This document shows positions 25,801 through 35,397 of a stretch of 64,000 nucleotides of DNA, piece after piece. The notes below the pieces were generated by a model. It made no database searches. It was not told where the DNA came from and saw only the letters and a program-made list of their open reading frames with translations. The stretch spans positions 15,066,001 to 15,130,000 of the forward strand of contig CM075103.1 in NCBI GenBank assembly GCA_037576195.1, given 5' to 3'. Every line of letters begins with the position of its first letter. Position 1 is the stretch's first letter. This DNA comes from Phytoseiulus persimilis. Its lineage: Eukaryota > Arthropoda > Arachnida > Mesostigmata > Phytoseiidae. A program made the position numbers and the translations under genes.

Positions 25801-27030
25801 CCCACTTCCCTCGACGTATGGCGGTCATTCGCTCAGGTCGAACGCACCTTGAATTGGAGAACACCATAAAACGAGTCGTACATCGAACACTCTGTTCTCA
25901 CAGACAAGAAATGATCGAGAGCCAGCACTCAGGTCACCAATTACTTTTCCGTTCCACAGAAAGCTATCCGTCCAATGCACCAGGCCTGAAGATATCCCGA
26001 GGCGAATATAACACTGACAGGGACGTATCGGGAACCTCACTTCAATAAAAACGCTCGAAGAGAATAAAAACAACCCTTATATGGAGGGATCGTTTCATTA
26101 TTTATTCGCTTCTGGCCGAGGTGCGCTCGAGGAGAATTCTATTGCTTCTGAGAGCGAGTGTCTGTCTGAGAGAAAAAGAACTGCCGTGTGGAGCGGTTGT
26201 TGACCAACGTTGTCTACGTGCGGCTCTCGTACTTGGTTGAGGTCGAGTTCGAGTTTTTGCACTTCGCTCATTCCTCCTCATTCCTCCTTCCTCCTCTATC
26301 CGTAACCTCTCATTGCGTGGATGCATTCTTCCGCGCTTTCCTCCATTTCCTCAATTCAATTGCAGTGCTAGAGTTCATCATGAATTCGTTTGAAACGTGA
26401 GTTCTCGCTCTCTGAGTGGTTTTGCGGGAAGAGCCTAATCGGTTTCTTCCAAACCGAGAAAGCTGGGAACAGCCGAGCGGGGAATAACCCTTCCATTTGG
26501 AACCCATGAGTTCAAGTACGCATTCGGGAAAACGCTTGTAAAGTTCCAACGTCGAGACTCGAGGCTTGTTCCCTGTCGGCCCCAGCTCCGAGGAACATCT
26601 CAGCTACCCGCAACGTTCCCGGAAAAATCTGAGAAACTCATCTTGTTCGAAACAGTACGCAACCATTCCATCGGAGAGCTTTGTTGAACGCTCCTGAACT
26701 TCCATCTGATCCGGAACTTCCAGATTGAATTGAACGCAGCCTGGATCCATGCTCAAAGGCTCGGATCCTTGATCATACGGGCGTCAGCTGCTGAGTTTTG
26801 AAAGTTGAAGCTCGACAAATGTCGACTCGGGAACTTGAAGCCCGCTTCGTAAGGATCCCTGTCGAAGCTAGGTGGCCTGACCGAGGTCCGTCATACTTCT
26901 TCGAATGGAATCTTCTTGGGATCGCGAATTTCTGGATTCAGATCAAATAATGAGCTCAACCCTCCCGTGCCTGGAAGTCCACTGAGTCCCTCGGATCCGA
27001 GGGATCGATATTCAAGAGGAATTGCTTTGT
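22841..27030. other. gene-free stretch
   Basis: Many overlapping frames of 60-126 codons on both strands with no recognised domain; no tandem array or RNA gene seen. An isolated string MYLKWIKQRTAFEICW near 24940 looks protein-like but has no continuation. Confidence 0.4.
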
Positions 27031-27038
27031 ACGGTACT

Positions 27039-27913
27039 TGTGAGTCGTCACCCAGGCGTGACGACGTGGACCCTTCTCCAACGCCTTTCGAGAAGCTGGG
27101 TCTGGGAGCACTTCCAGCGCGTCGCCGGGAGTGAGCGAGCGCTATGCACTATATGCGAGACTCTCATCTACTACAAAGGAAGTAGTACGAGTGCGATGGG
27201 CAAGCACCTCAAGAAAGTTCATGGTATGAGCGAACATGTCACCGAGATGAACCCGAGGAGAGCTGTCAAAAGGCGAGCTCCGCCATCGTTTTTCACCTCC
27301 GAAGCCGCTGACAAGAATCTCGAAACCATCATCTCCAAGCTTGCAGCCGAAGATAACGTTCCGTTCAAAACCATCGCGGAATCTCCAACGCTGAGACGTC
27401 TGATATCAGCTTATCTCGACAAAGACGTACCTCGGTCACCTGACACAATCAAATCGATCGTGCTGAAGAAGGCTGAGGATTGTCGGCAGAATATCCGCAA
27501 GCAGCTAGAAACTTATCAGTTGGGGAGAGGCTCATTCGCGGTCGCTTTCGACGAGGCATCGGCCTCGAATTCTTCACACCGTTACATAAGCGTGAGCTTG
27601 AGAACCGAAGCAGATGAAGAAGCTGGCATTGACATTTGTCTCGGTCTCGTGAAAATCAACGGAAAGGCTACGGCGGGAGTCGTGGCCGATGCAGTGAGAG
27701 GACGGCTACACGACTTTGATGTGAGCCTCCGGAATTGCTACTTTGCAGTGACCGATGGCGCGGCCGTGATGAAGAACGTAGCTGAGAAGCTCAACCTCAA
27801 ATCCCAGCTTTGCCTCGTGCACGCGCTTCATCTCGCTCTCGTGAAAGTCCTCGAGAAATCGGCGGATCTAAGTGCATCATACCATCACATCAACACCTTG
27901 ATCTGTGGCGAGG
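27039..27913 (+). mobile_element. inverted duplicate of the hAT transposase 5' part (left arm)
   Basis: From 27067 to 27913 the plus strand is an inverted copy of 28518-29364. Both arms are 847 bp with no indel, and I count six substitutions, about 99.3% identity. A further 11 bp (TGTGAGTCGTC) is shared outside an extra 12-13 bp present only here, taking the arm out to 27039. It encodes the BED-type zinc finger (C..C with YKGSSTSAM and a KHLKKVH helix) and the following hAT region up to the ICGE string, then runs into unrelated sequence. Substitutions include Asp/Asn in a PRSPDT block and Ala/Thr in a DGAAVMKN block. It is not a functional transposase by itself. Confidence 0.9.
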
Positions 27914-29364
27914 CAAACAATCCAAGAGAGCCAAAATTGTGCGGTCGCCATGGGCAAGAGTTGCCTTCGACGAGCACAGGAGCTTCATGGCGGTTTTAAA
28001 CGGCATCAGCACCTTCTGAATGTTCATGAGCTCGATCTTGGCCTGTTTGCTGAACGGTTCTTCATCGAACTCGTCATGATCGGCATGATCAGCAACGTTC
28101 TTTCGAGCATTGTTATGGTTGAATACCAGCGAGTTTTGGTATCCAGCATTACTTGAAGGCTCTTGCCGTGCTGTTCTCGTATGATTTCTCCCAGCCTGTC
28201 ACGTTTCGGGCCACTCCGCTCGATTCCTGTCAGAACTTTCCTCAAGTTAGCGATGGCCGTTTTCACCGCTGCGAACTCCGGCTGTTCTCTGTCCCTCGAT
28301 GGAATCTCGTACCGAGACTCAGAAAGGTCGCTGGATGCTTGACCCGAGTTTTCCTCATCACTGCTTTGAGGCTCAGTGGTGTCTCCAGAAAATGCTCCGC
28401 CGTGACGACTCTCTCTATCCGTGTCTACTTGCATGGATACAACTGGAGTCAGCATTCCTTCGTTGTCGTTTTCGTCTCCAGAAGACGAGGAATCATAGCT
28501 GTCCTCCGAGTTATCGTCCTCGCCACAGATCAAGGTGTTGATGTGATGGTATGATGCACTTAGATCCGCCGATTTCTCGAGGACTTTCACGAGAGCGAGA
28601 TGAAGCGCGTGCACGAGGCAAAGCTGGGATTTGAGGTTGAGCTTCTCAGCTTCGTTCTTCATCACGGTTGCGCCATCGGTCACTGCAAAGTAGCAATTCC
28701 GGAGGCTCACATCAAAGTCGTGTAGCCGTCCTCTCACTGCATCGGCCACGACTCCCGCCGTAGCCTTTCCGTTGATTTTCACGAGACCGAGACAAATGTC
28801 AATGCCAGCTTCTTCATCTGCTTCGGTTCTCAAGCTCACGCTTATGTAACGGTGTGAAGAATTCGAGGCCGATGCCTCGTCGAAAGCGACCGCGAATGAG
28901 CCTCTCCCTAACTGATAAGTTTCTAGCTGCTTGCGGATATTCTGCCGACAATCCTCAGCCTTCTTCAGCACGATCGATTTGATTGTGTTAGGTGACCGAG
29001 GTACGTCTTTGTCGAGATAAGCTGAGATCAGACGTCTCAGCGTTGGAGATTCCGCGATGGTTTTGAACGGAACGTTATCTTCGGCTGCAAGCTTGGAGAT
29101 GATGGTTTCGAGATTCTTGTCAGCGGCTTCGGAGGTGAAAAACGATGGCGGAGCTCGCCTTTTGACAGCTCTCCTCGGGTTCATCTCGGTGACATGTTCG
29201 CTCATACCATGAACTTTCTTGAGGTGCTTGCCCATCGCACTCGTACTACTTCCTTTGTAGTAGATGAGAGTCTCGCATATAGTGCATAGCGCTCGCTCAC
29301 TCCCGGCGACGCGCTGGAAGTGCTCCCAGACCCAGCTTCTCGAAAGGCGTTGGAGAAGGGTCCA
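27914..29364 (-). mobile_element. hAT transposase with BED zinc finger, truncated and frameshifted
   Basis: The minus strand encodes a hAT-superfamily transposase. In order it has a BED finger (CTICETLIYYKGSSTSAMGK and a KHLKKVH helix, about 29300-29200), a hAT N-terminal helical region, and the start of the RNase H-like core. In that core a FAVAFDEASAS block fits the first catalytic aspartate region, and DGATVMKNEAEKL plus CLVHALHLAL fit the next conserved blocks. An acidic insertion rich in Ser/Asp/Glu follows, then a TRWYSTITMLER block. A one-base frameshift at about 28070 moves the reading to a frame with DEFDEEPFSKQAKIELMNIQ and LMPFKTAMKLLC, which stops being homologous at 27914 where the inverted copy begins. 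The C-terminal dimerisation domain is therefore missing. No start ATG could be fixed; the usable frame enters from upstream of 29300. Confidence 0.85.
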
Positions 29365-29700
29365 TGTCGACGACTCACAGAGATTGTCTAGCGATGATAG
29401 AGGACACTGAAGTTTTCACGGTTCTCACAGAATGGAACTCCCAGGGAGAGTCGAGTGAAGCGTCTATCGTCTGAGCCGGTTTGAGGTGGAGCTTCGATGC
29501 CAGGGACTGCAGTCCAACCGCTGTCCGGACTACGACTCCCGGAGGAAGAAGACGAACTTGCTCGGACACAACTGGGAGCGGCGGCTTGATGCTGAGTCGA
29601 CCTTGGACGCTAGGGCAGCGGAAGGAAGGGACGTTTTGAAGACGGTCACAACTTGTCGGAGGGCTAGTCTACTCTTCTACTCTCGGAGTCTCTTTTTATT
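29365..29700. other. 5' flank of hAT element
   Basis: Lies between the transposase start and a pair of direct repeats. The string GTGAGTCGTC (reading minus, at about 29379-29370) resembles a splice donor, so part of this may be an intron boundary of the transposon. No gene seen. Confidence 0.3.
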
Positions 29701-29701
29701 C

Positions 29702-29892
29702 GTTTCGCTCTTGCAGGGTCTTTCTCCACTCGCCGGTCGTGTTCTTGCTTTACATTGGCCGGGGTGCCTGCGCTCTTTCACTATTGATCTCTACAACGTG
29801 CCTGCGCCCTCGGATGCAATGCCGGTTTCACCGCCTGCACATGTTACACATGTGATCGTTATCCGGCTACCAGCTTAGAAACTAGCTAGTAT
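29702..29892 (+). repeat. direct repeat copy 1 (hAT 5' region)
   Basis: Shares about 190 bp with 30017-30303 at roughly 93% identity: a CGCTCTTGCAGGGTCTTTCT start, a TTGCTTTACATTGGCCGGGG core, an ACATGTTACACATGT near-palindrome and a CTACCAGCTTA-AAACTAGCTAGTATC end. This copy lacks about 90 bp present before the last block in copy 2. Confidence 0.85.
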
Positions 29893-30016
29893 CTAAGTTG
29901 TGGCCTTCCCTATAGTGTGCCGCCTGGCTGGGGTTCCGCCTAACTCCCCGACAATATCTCGGGAAACGAAAACATCCGAACCCAATCGAGGAACACTAAA
30001 ACAAGCAGTTTGTACT

Positions 30017-30303
30017 CATTTCGCTCTTGCAGGGTCTTTCTATTCTCGCCGCTCGTGTTCTTGCTTTACATTGGCCGGGGTGCCTGCGCTCTTTCACTAT
30101 TGATCTCCACCACGTGCCTGCGCCCTCGGACGCAATGCCGGTTTCACCGCCCGCACATGTTACACATGTGGCCACTATGATCGTTATCCGCGAAGGACAC
30201 TTCGTGCGAGGTGCATACTGTTGGCTCGAAGAATGAACGCATTACACTAGCGACAGGAGCTCCCCGTTCCAGGCGTCTACCAGCTTACAAACTAGCTAGT
30301 ATC
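30017..30303 (+). repeat. direct repeat copy 2 (hAT 5' region)
   Basis: Longer partner of the repeat at 29702-29892, offset 315 bp. It holds the additional segment between the ATCGTTATCCG and CTACCAGCTTA blocks, so copy 1 is the deleted derivative or copy 2 has an insertion. Confidence 0.85.
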
Positions 30304-30339
30304 AGGGAATCATCTCTCCAGACTCGAGAAAGTGTTGTC

Positions 30340-30447
30340 AGATTGGTCTCGGAATCACCCCTCCAGAGTTGGGAAGTAATGCTCAGATTGGCCCCGGAAT
30401 CACCCCTCCAGAGTTGGAAAGTAATGGCCAGATTGGTCCCGGCCATC
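30340..30447 (+). repeat. 42-bp tandem repeat, about 2.5 copies
   Basis: Three successive units of GGAATCACCCCTCCAGAGTT, then GGGAAGTAATG and a CAGATTGG-CCC block; successive units differ at two or three sites. Because 42 is a multiple of 3 it gives a 14-residue repeat in the open frame at 30211-30588, which I do not consider a gene. Confidence 0.85.
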
Positions 30448-30462
30448 GTAGAACCCGCCTCA

Positions 30463-30592
30463 TTTACCCGGGTTCACCCGCGTCTGGAACCGGGTACCCG
30501 AAGTCGGGTAATCGGGTACCCGGGTACCCGGGTCCGATACCGGGGTCCGGAACCGGGTATCATACCCGGTTCTGCGACCCCTAACTAAAACC
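30463..30592 (-). mobile_element. probable hAT terminus with GGGTACCC subterminal repeats
   Basis: Read on the minus strand from 30592 the sequence begins CAGGGTTTTAGTTAGGGG and is followed by clustered GGGTACCCGG-type palindromes down to 30463. CAGGG ends and short repeated subterminal motifs are typical of hAT transposons, whose transposase here reads in the same direction. I infer that 30592 is the 5' end of the hAT element truncated at 27914. The opposite terminus and an 8-bp target duplication were not found. Confidence 0.5.
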
Positions 30593-30682
30593 CTGATCCT
30601 GTATTTGCCCTGCAAGCAGGGGGAAGAACCCGGCACGTCCCTCAGTGGGAATTACTTCGGGTCCCCTTCTTATCCTTTCTGT

Positions 30683-32100
30683 CTACCGGACCGAAGTCGC
30701 GGAGCCCGTTAGCTGAACTGGCGCATGCTGTCGAGCCGCTAGGTAGCGGTCAATATGAGGCTTGAGGGTTCGATTCTTGTACGAAATCAAACCGACAGCG
30801 AGCGCTGCGACTGCTCGCCACTCTTCACGTCCCTTGAGCATAAAGCTCACCAGCGTCGGCCCGTCCACCGGCCGAGAACCATAACTCGAAATCTGGCGAT
30901 ACTCCAGCCTGATGAACTCTGTTTCCGGGCAATCCTCGAGCGCGTGTCGCGCTGTGTCTTCCGCGCATGAGCCGCAGAGCAGACACTCCGCTGAGGGAAG
31001 CTTTTTGATCCGAGCACTTGTGCGAGGGGGTATGTAAGAGAGCCGTGTCTCCTGCTGATCCACTCCTCGATGTTCGGGACGCAACGGCGGGTCCAAGCTC
31101 CGGGGTTCGGTGGGTGGACTTCGTCCCATCTTTCCTGCCATGCCGCGATCGCGGCCTTCTTGTCGAAGGGGAGCCCCTCCCTGGTAGGCATGCCGTCCAT
31201 GTCGCTGGTCTCTCGAGACTCGAGTATTCTCGCTTGGAGGTCGTAGGGGATCTGCCCCGCCAGGACCTGTATTCCAAGCGTTAATGCTGTGCGGTTCGCC
31301 CGTGAAATGCCGATGCAGAGTGGTCGCTGAGTTCTGTCGAGAAGTCTCCTAGTGACCGGAGTCGAAGCTCGAAGGGCCCAGAGTGGCGCGGCATACATCA
31401 TGACGCTGTCGGCAGCTGAGTCCAGCAGTCGTCTCCTGAAGTCGTTTGCTCCACTGACTCTGGGAAAGAGTCTTGAGAGTGCCTGGGTTGCCTTGGTCGT
31501 CTTCGCCATCGCGTATGTCAAGTGGGCTTTCCCTGTCAGCCCGGTATCCAGAATGACGCCCAGGTACTCGGCCGTGCTGGTCACCGCAATTTGTTCCCCG
31601 TCGAGTCTGATATCGATTGAGGAAGGCGGGGCATGAGTCCGTTGAGAAAGATGGCCAGCGATTTTTGTGGCGCCATGCGCAGGCCCTTATCCGACATCCA
31701 AAATGAGATGGAAGCGAGACTCTCATTCGCATACATCTGCAAGAGGTTGGTATCCGGCTCGGTGATCAGCAGGGCCAGATCGTCGGCGTAGGCCAAGGTG
31801 GCGGAGTTTGGAGGGAGCCGAATTCTAGGAACGCCGTCGGACGCTATGTTCCACAGCATCGGCCCCAAGATCGAGCCCTGCGGCACGCCCGCGAACTCGC
31901 GACGTCCGTCCCTCGAAGATGTTACTGCGATCCCGTAGGTACGAACGGAACCACCTCCATGAACCCTCAGAAGCATGCCGAGGTCCACTCCGAAATCGCC
32001 CCCATGGATCCCGGAAAGTATGGTCAGATCGACCCAGGAGTCATCTTCACATACCCCCCAAAAGTTTGGCCCTTGATGTGCGGCATCTAGGTGGTTCATT
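30683..32100 (-). mobile_element. R1/Jockey-like LINE, 3' part, frameshifted
   Basis: On the minus strand, a reverse transcriptase C-terminal half starts at about 32100, with DSWVDLTILSGIHGG-type remnants. It then has the AGVPQGSILGPMLWN block and the YADD catalytic box at 31790-31779 (tyrosine, alanine and the two metal-binding aspartates). A FWMSDKGLRMAPQKS block and, in a second frame from about 31590, the EYLGVILD thumb follow. A third frame (31141-30683) holds a CLLCGSC-AEDTARHALEDCP cysteine/histidine motif and ends at the stop near 30683, as in non-LTR elements of the R1/Jockey group. At least two frameshifts separate the pieces. The endonuclease and the palm up to the YADD box are lost by 5' truncation, typical of LINE insertion. 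No poly(A) tail was seen. Confidence 0.85.
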
Positions 32101-32489
32101 CGATAGATAATGAACGATGTTGACAACATGGGCTTATGATTGATCTCTCGCACTTGAAGGATCTGAAGCAGGATTTGCCGTCTCTTGGAATAGCTGAGTA
32201 CTTGAGAGAGGTTGCTTTCTTTTCTGGGACGCCCATCATGGCAGTTGACCAATTGCACTGCACCCACTTCAGGGATGACCTTGACGGTTCACATCAATCA
32301 CCATCCACATTTACCTTGAAGTTATGAAATGGTGTGGATGTCCGCAACGGCGGAATAGCGTTGAAGGTCGGGCCGTGGAAGTGACTGTCGCAGGTGAACC
32401 TTACCGTGCTTGGAAGCAAGGCGACCTGAGCTTTCCTCGTATCGCGCGGGTAGCCGTCCGAGTTTCCTCGCTGTGCACTGTGTCGTCAC
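32101..32489. other. spacer between LINE and Transib-like element
   Basis: No gene seen; the LINE similarity stops at about 32100 and the next element begins at 32495. Confidence 0.4.
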
Positions 32490-32495
32490 GGGCGC

Positions 32496-32534
32496 CACAG
32501 TGTGAAAAAATACGGAAATAGGTGGACAAAATTA
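32496..32534 (+). repeat. left terminal inverted repeat, RSS-like
   Basis: CACAGTG occupies 32496-32502, a 23-nt spacer 32503-32525, and ACAAAATTA 32526-32534. The heptamer is identical to the consensus of V(D)J recombination signal sequences. The spacer is exactly the 23 nt of the long signal, and the last block matches the nonamer ACAAAAACC at six of nine positions. Transib ends are known to have this layout. The right end has the same internal block but a 25-nt gap and a ruined heptamer. Confidence 0.75.
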
Positions 32535-32813
32535 ATACTTCTTGTTTTTCGAGTTCTTTTTTTGCTTGAGAGATGAGAATCGACATCACTTAAGAAAGGA
32601 GATTGAGTTTAGAGCGAGGAATGCGCAGGAAGAGTCCAGATTTATTTTTCGAATACAAAGTCAGCCGGAAGAAACTACGTGAGTGCTTGCACTGGCCAGT
32701 CTAGCATGCAGTTCAGATCATGTACTCAATAGGAAACTGAGAAGTGGTAGACTGTGAATCCGAGATGAGTTTCCGACTCGTATGCGTGAATTCAATGGCA
32801 GATTAATGAGGCT

Positions 32814-34805
32814 TCACGTCTCTCCCTCGCTGGCCCCAAAGTCCGAAGTATCCACGGCCAGACCTTCATCCACCACTGGAAGGCCATCCTCGGATTGGGT
32901 ATGTTTCAGCAGGCCTCGAACATCTGGATCCATGGCTCGAGGAACGCGCTTGAGTGGTTTCCTCTGACTTGCAATTATGGGATCCGAGGACACCAAGAGC
33001 ATGGAGAGGAGATCGAAATTCGTATTGATCCTCGAATTTTTACGGGTATTATGGAGACGGAATGAACGGAACTCCTCGTGTCGGGCCTCTTGCGATTCTT
33101 CCGTCAACAACCCTATGGGCACTGAGTGATACCGGATGACTTGTGCCCCATGATCTAGAATCTTGTGGACTGTCGGGGTCATGTCACACCACGGATAGAG
33201 ACCTTGCAGACGGCTTTTTGTGTTTGAGGCGTACTGGTCATATTCATCGGCATCAAGCTCGAACTTTGATGACAGCGCCTGCAGGATAACTCTGAACTCT
33301 CTGATGAGATTCACGTCGACGTTGGTGATGCGGGCACTTTCTTCTGCAGCGTCGAAGAACTTTCTCGCCATATTTCCGTCATTGGTGTTGCCGGATCCCT
33401 GTCTCGGGGTGTCAACCATGAGACCAAGATCATCCCTGAATTGCTTCTGGATATTTTTCTTCCGTTCAGATACCAGCGATTTTTCCTCTACGCTCTGTGG
33501 TCTCTTCTTCAGGGTGATTTTATATGACAGGCGTAAGATGAATTCAAAAATGCGGATCCAAGCGTGCAGCGTGGACAAGCCAAAAGCCTAGTTCTCGCTT
33601 ATATCCGATGGGAGCCCATGACGCGTTCTCAGTTGTGCTGGGATGGTTTGGCAAATGTAGCAGCTCTGCGAAGACTTGATACCAGAGAGGGCATTAGCCA
33701 TCTTGCCGTCGACCATGGTAAGAACCAGCTGATGTGTAACCAGAATATCTACGCCATCGACAGGGATTTTGGTTGGTGTTAAATTACTTATCTCACCTTT
33801 CACAAGCTCAGTTTCGATTCTGATTGCCTCATTCGTTTCCTTCATGAACATGAATTTTATCCGTCGGCAGTACCGGGTTGACCCAGGAGCAGGGTTCTCC
33901 CACGCCACCGCTTCCGTGGGTACACTCGTGAGCTTCAGAGGAACGAAAGAGAACATGAACACGGCTGTATCAGTCATAGAAGAATCGGTGAAACGCTGTT
34001 TGTATTGACTTTGCCCCCCGCTTCCATCACAGCCCCATTTGCTGAGAAGAGTCAAGTTCCTTCGTCCGTCCTTCACAACTTGCTCCAGAATTTGACTTTG
34101 AGCTGCGCAGATTCTCTCGCATGTGAGATCTAGGATACCTTGGAGGGGAAGCTCCGCTCTCAGCTCTGTTACCGAAATGATGGACACAGGAAGACAACAT
34201 GCTTTTTTGGCGGCCTGTAGCTTATAATAAGGGGGTAGCGAGTCGTGGCCGATTGCTCGGGAACGCTCCCGTAGTTGACAGTATGATTGCATTGTCAAGT
34301 GGCAATCGATAAAAAGAGAAAGTGCTTCATCAGCGGAGAATTTACGGGAAGTAGCACAGGAACCGCTACTACTGGAGCTGTTGGAGAGTGATGACGAGGG
34401 TCTCTCAGCAATGTCTTTGACGGAACGTGATTTCAGTCGGTCTCCGGATGCGTGCAGTGAGAGATGGGCAGCGTGCATGAGTTGCGCTGGGTCAACCTCG
34501 ATCAAAGAGGCGACCTTTCTCTTCTTGGATTTCGCGGAAGCTTCCTCAAAACCTTTTTGTGGCCGACCGGCTCTCGAAACCGCCGGTTCGTCTGCCATGA
34601 ATTTGACAAGAAACGAGAAAGGATCCTTGTTGAGCCATTCGCGTTCGTTCTCCAAGAATGTTGCTAGCTTTCGCGAGTTCTTCTCATATCTTTCAAGAAC
34701 TTTGGATGCGCATCGACTGAGTTGTCGTCTCAGATCAGCGAAATCGATAACAACGTCCCTCTGTATGCTGTCCCGACTGAGTATGTCTTCAGCAAGGGCA
34801 TCCAA
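32814..34805 (-). CDS. Transib/RAG1-like transposase with one in-frame stop
   Basis: One continuous frame of 664 codons interrupted only by a TAG at 33590-33588. RAG1/Transib hallmarks occur in order (numbering from 34805). Residues 256-260 (KWGCD, then GSGGQSQYKQ) fit the first catalytic aspartate. TMVDGKMANAL with Asp366 fits the second, followed directly by SCYIC, the CxxC zinc pair at 382/385. After the stop come NDGNMARKFF, then VHKILDH with the HxxxxH pair at about 547/552, and a TEESQEARHEEFRSFR block with the catalytic glutamate at about 569. The N-terminal 130 residues are basic with a Ser-rich linker. The codon at 34805 is TTG. No ATG lies in frame between it and an upstream stop near 34893, so the true start is in an upstream exon or lost. 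A pyrimidine-rich acceptor (TTTTTTTCCAG) near 34877 fits an upstream intron. Confidence 0.8.
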
Positions 34806-35397
34806 ATTCCTCCCGCGCTCCGCCGCGTGCCAACTCCCGAGAAAATACTGCCGAGAAACGCTGATCGAAGTGACTGGAAAAAAACGCGTGACTCAGTCGG
34901 CGCACGGAAGCGCAAGAAAAGCGGAGGAACACTGATAGTGGAGACCGTTGAGCATCTCTCTACGAATTTCCATCACGGGGACTCACGGGGACACTATAGT
35001 TTCGGGTCCCTGAAGTTTGCGTGATTCGAGAGAAAAAATTGACCTTTTGCCTGGCGGGACAGAACCCAACACCGATCCAATCCAGTTTTTGAGAGTGGAA
35101 AATTAGAAAATAGAGGAATATTCCGACTCACACGAGAAATTTGGCTCCATTTCGGTGAGTTTTTCGCTTTTTTTTTATTTGTGGAAGTACTGATCCCCTT
35201 TTGGCGCCTTAATCTGGGGTCTCTCGACGGTGAGTCATTGAGTGCCCTTTCCACCGTATGGGAGCGTCACCCGAACGAAGGACAAGTTATTACCTGTCCT
35301 CCTACGCAGTAGCTGTAATCTCCGACTATCTATGATCGAAATGCACGACATGAATTTTGTCCACCTAATTTTGTTTTTTTCCCCACACGCCCGGGCG

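Larger units (their letters stand above)
32490..35397 (-). mobile_element. Transib/RAG1-type DNA transposon, near full length
   Basis: The element is bounded by inverted ends sharing TAGGTGGACAAAATT (32518-32533 region at left, 35356-35369 region at right, inverted). The left end begins CACAGTG at 32496. The right end, in inverted reading from 35392, begins GGGCGTGTG, so its first four bases do not match the left. The pentamer GGGCG flanks both sides (32490-32494 and 35393-35397), one base from the left heptamer, consistent with the GC-rich 5-bp target duplication of Transib elements. Inside is one transposase gene on the minus strand. Size between the repeats is about 2.9 kb. The damaged right heptamer and a nonsense codon in the gene suggest it is no longer mobile. 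Confidence 0.75.

Noticed and set aside
27067-29364. Possibility that the hAT inverted repeat is a chimeric-read artefact
   Set aside because: Not fully excluded, but six scattered substitutions, different outer flanks and a 604-bp unique loop argue against a simple fold-back sequencing artefact.
30211-30588. 125-codon plus-strand frame with 14-residue repeats
   Set aside because: By-product of the 42-bp tandem repeat and the GGGTACCC terminus of the hAT element.
30760-30790. GGTTCGATTC resembling a tRNA T-loop
   Set aside because: Inside the LINE coding end; no acceptor stem, anticodon loop or D-loop could be paired around it.
34381-34935. 184-codon plus-strand open frame
   Set aside because: Antisense shadow of the Transib-like transposase.
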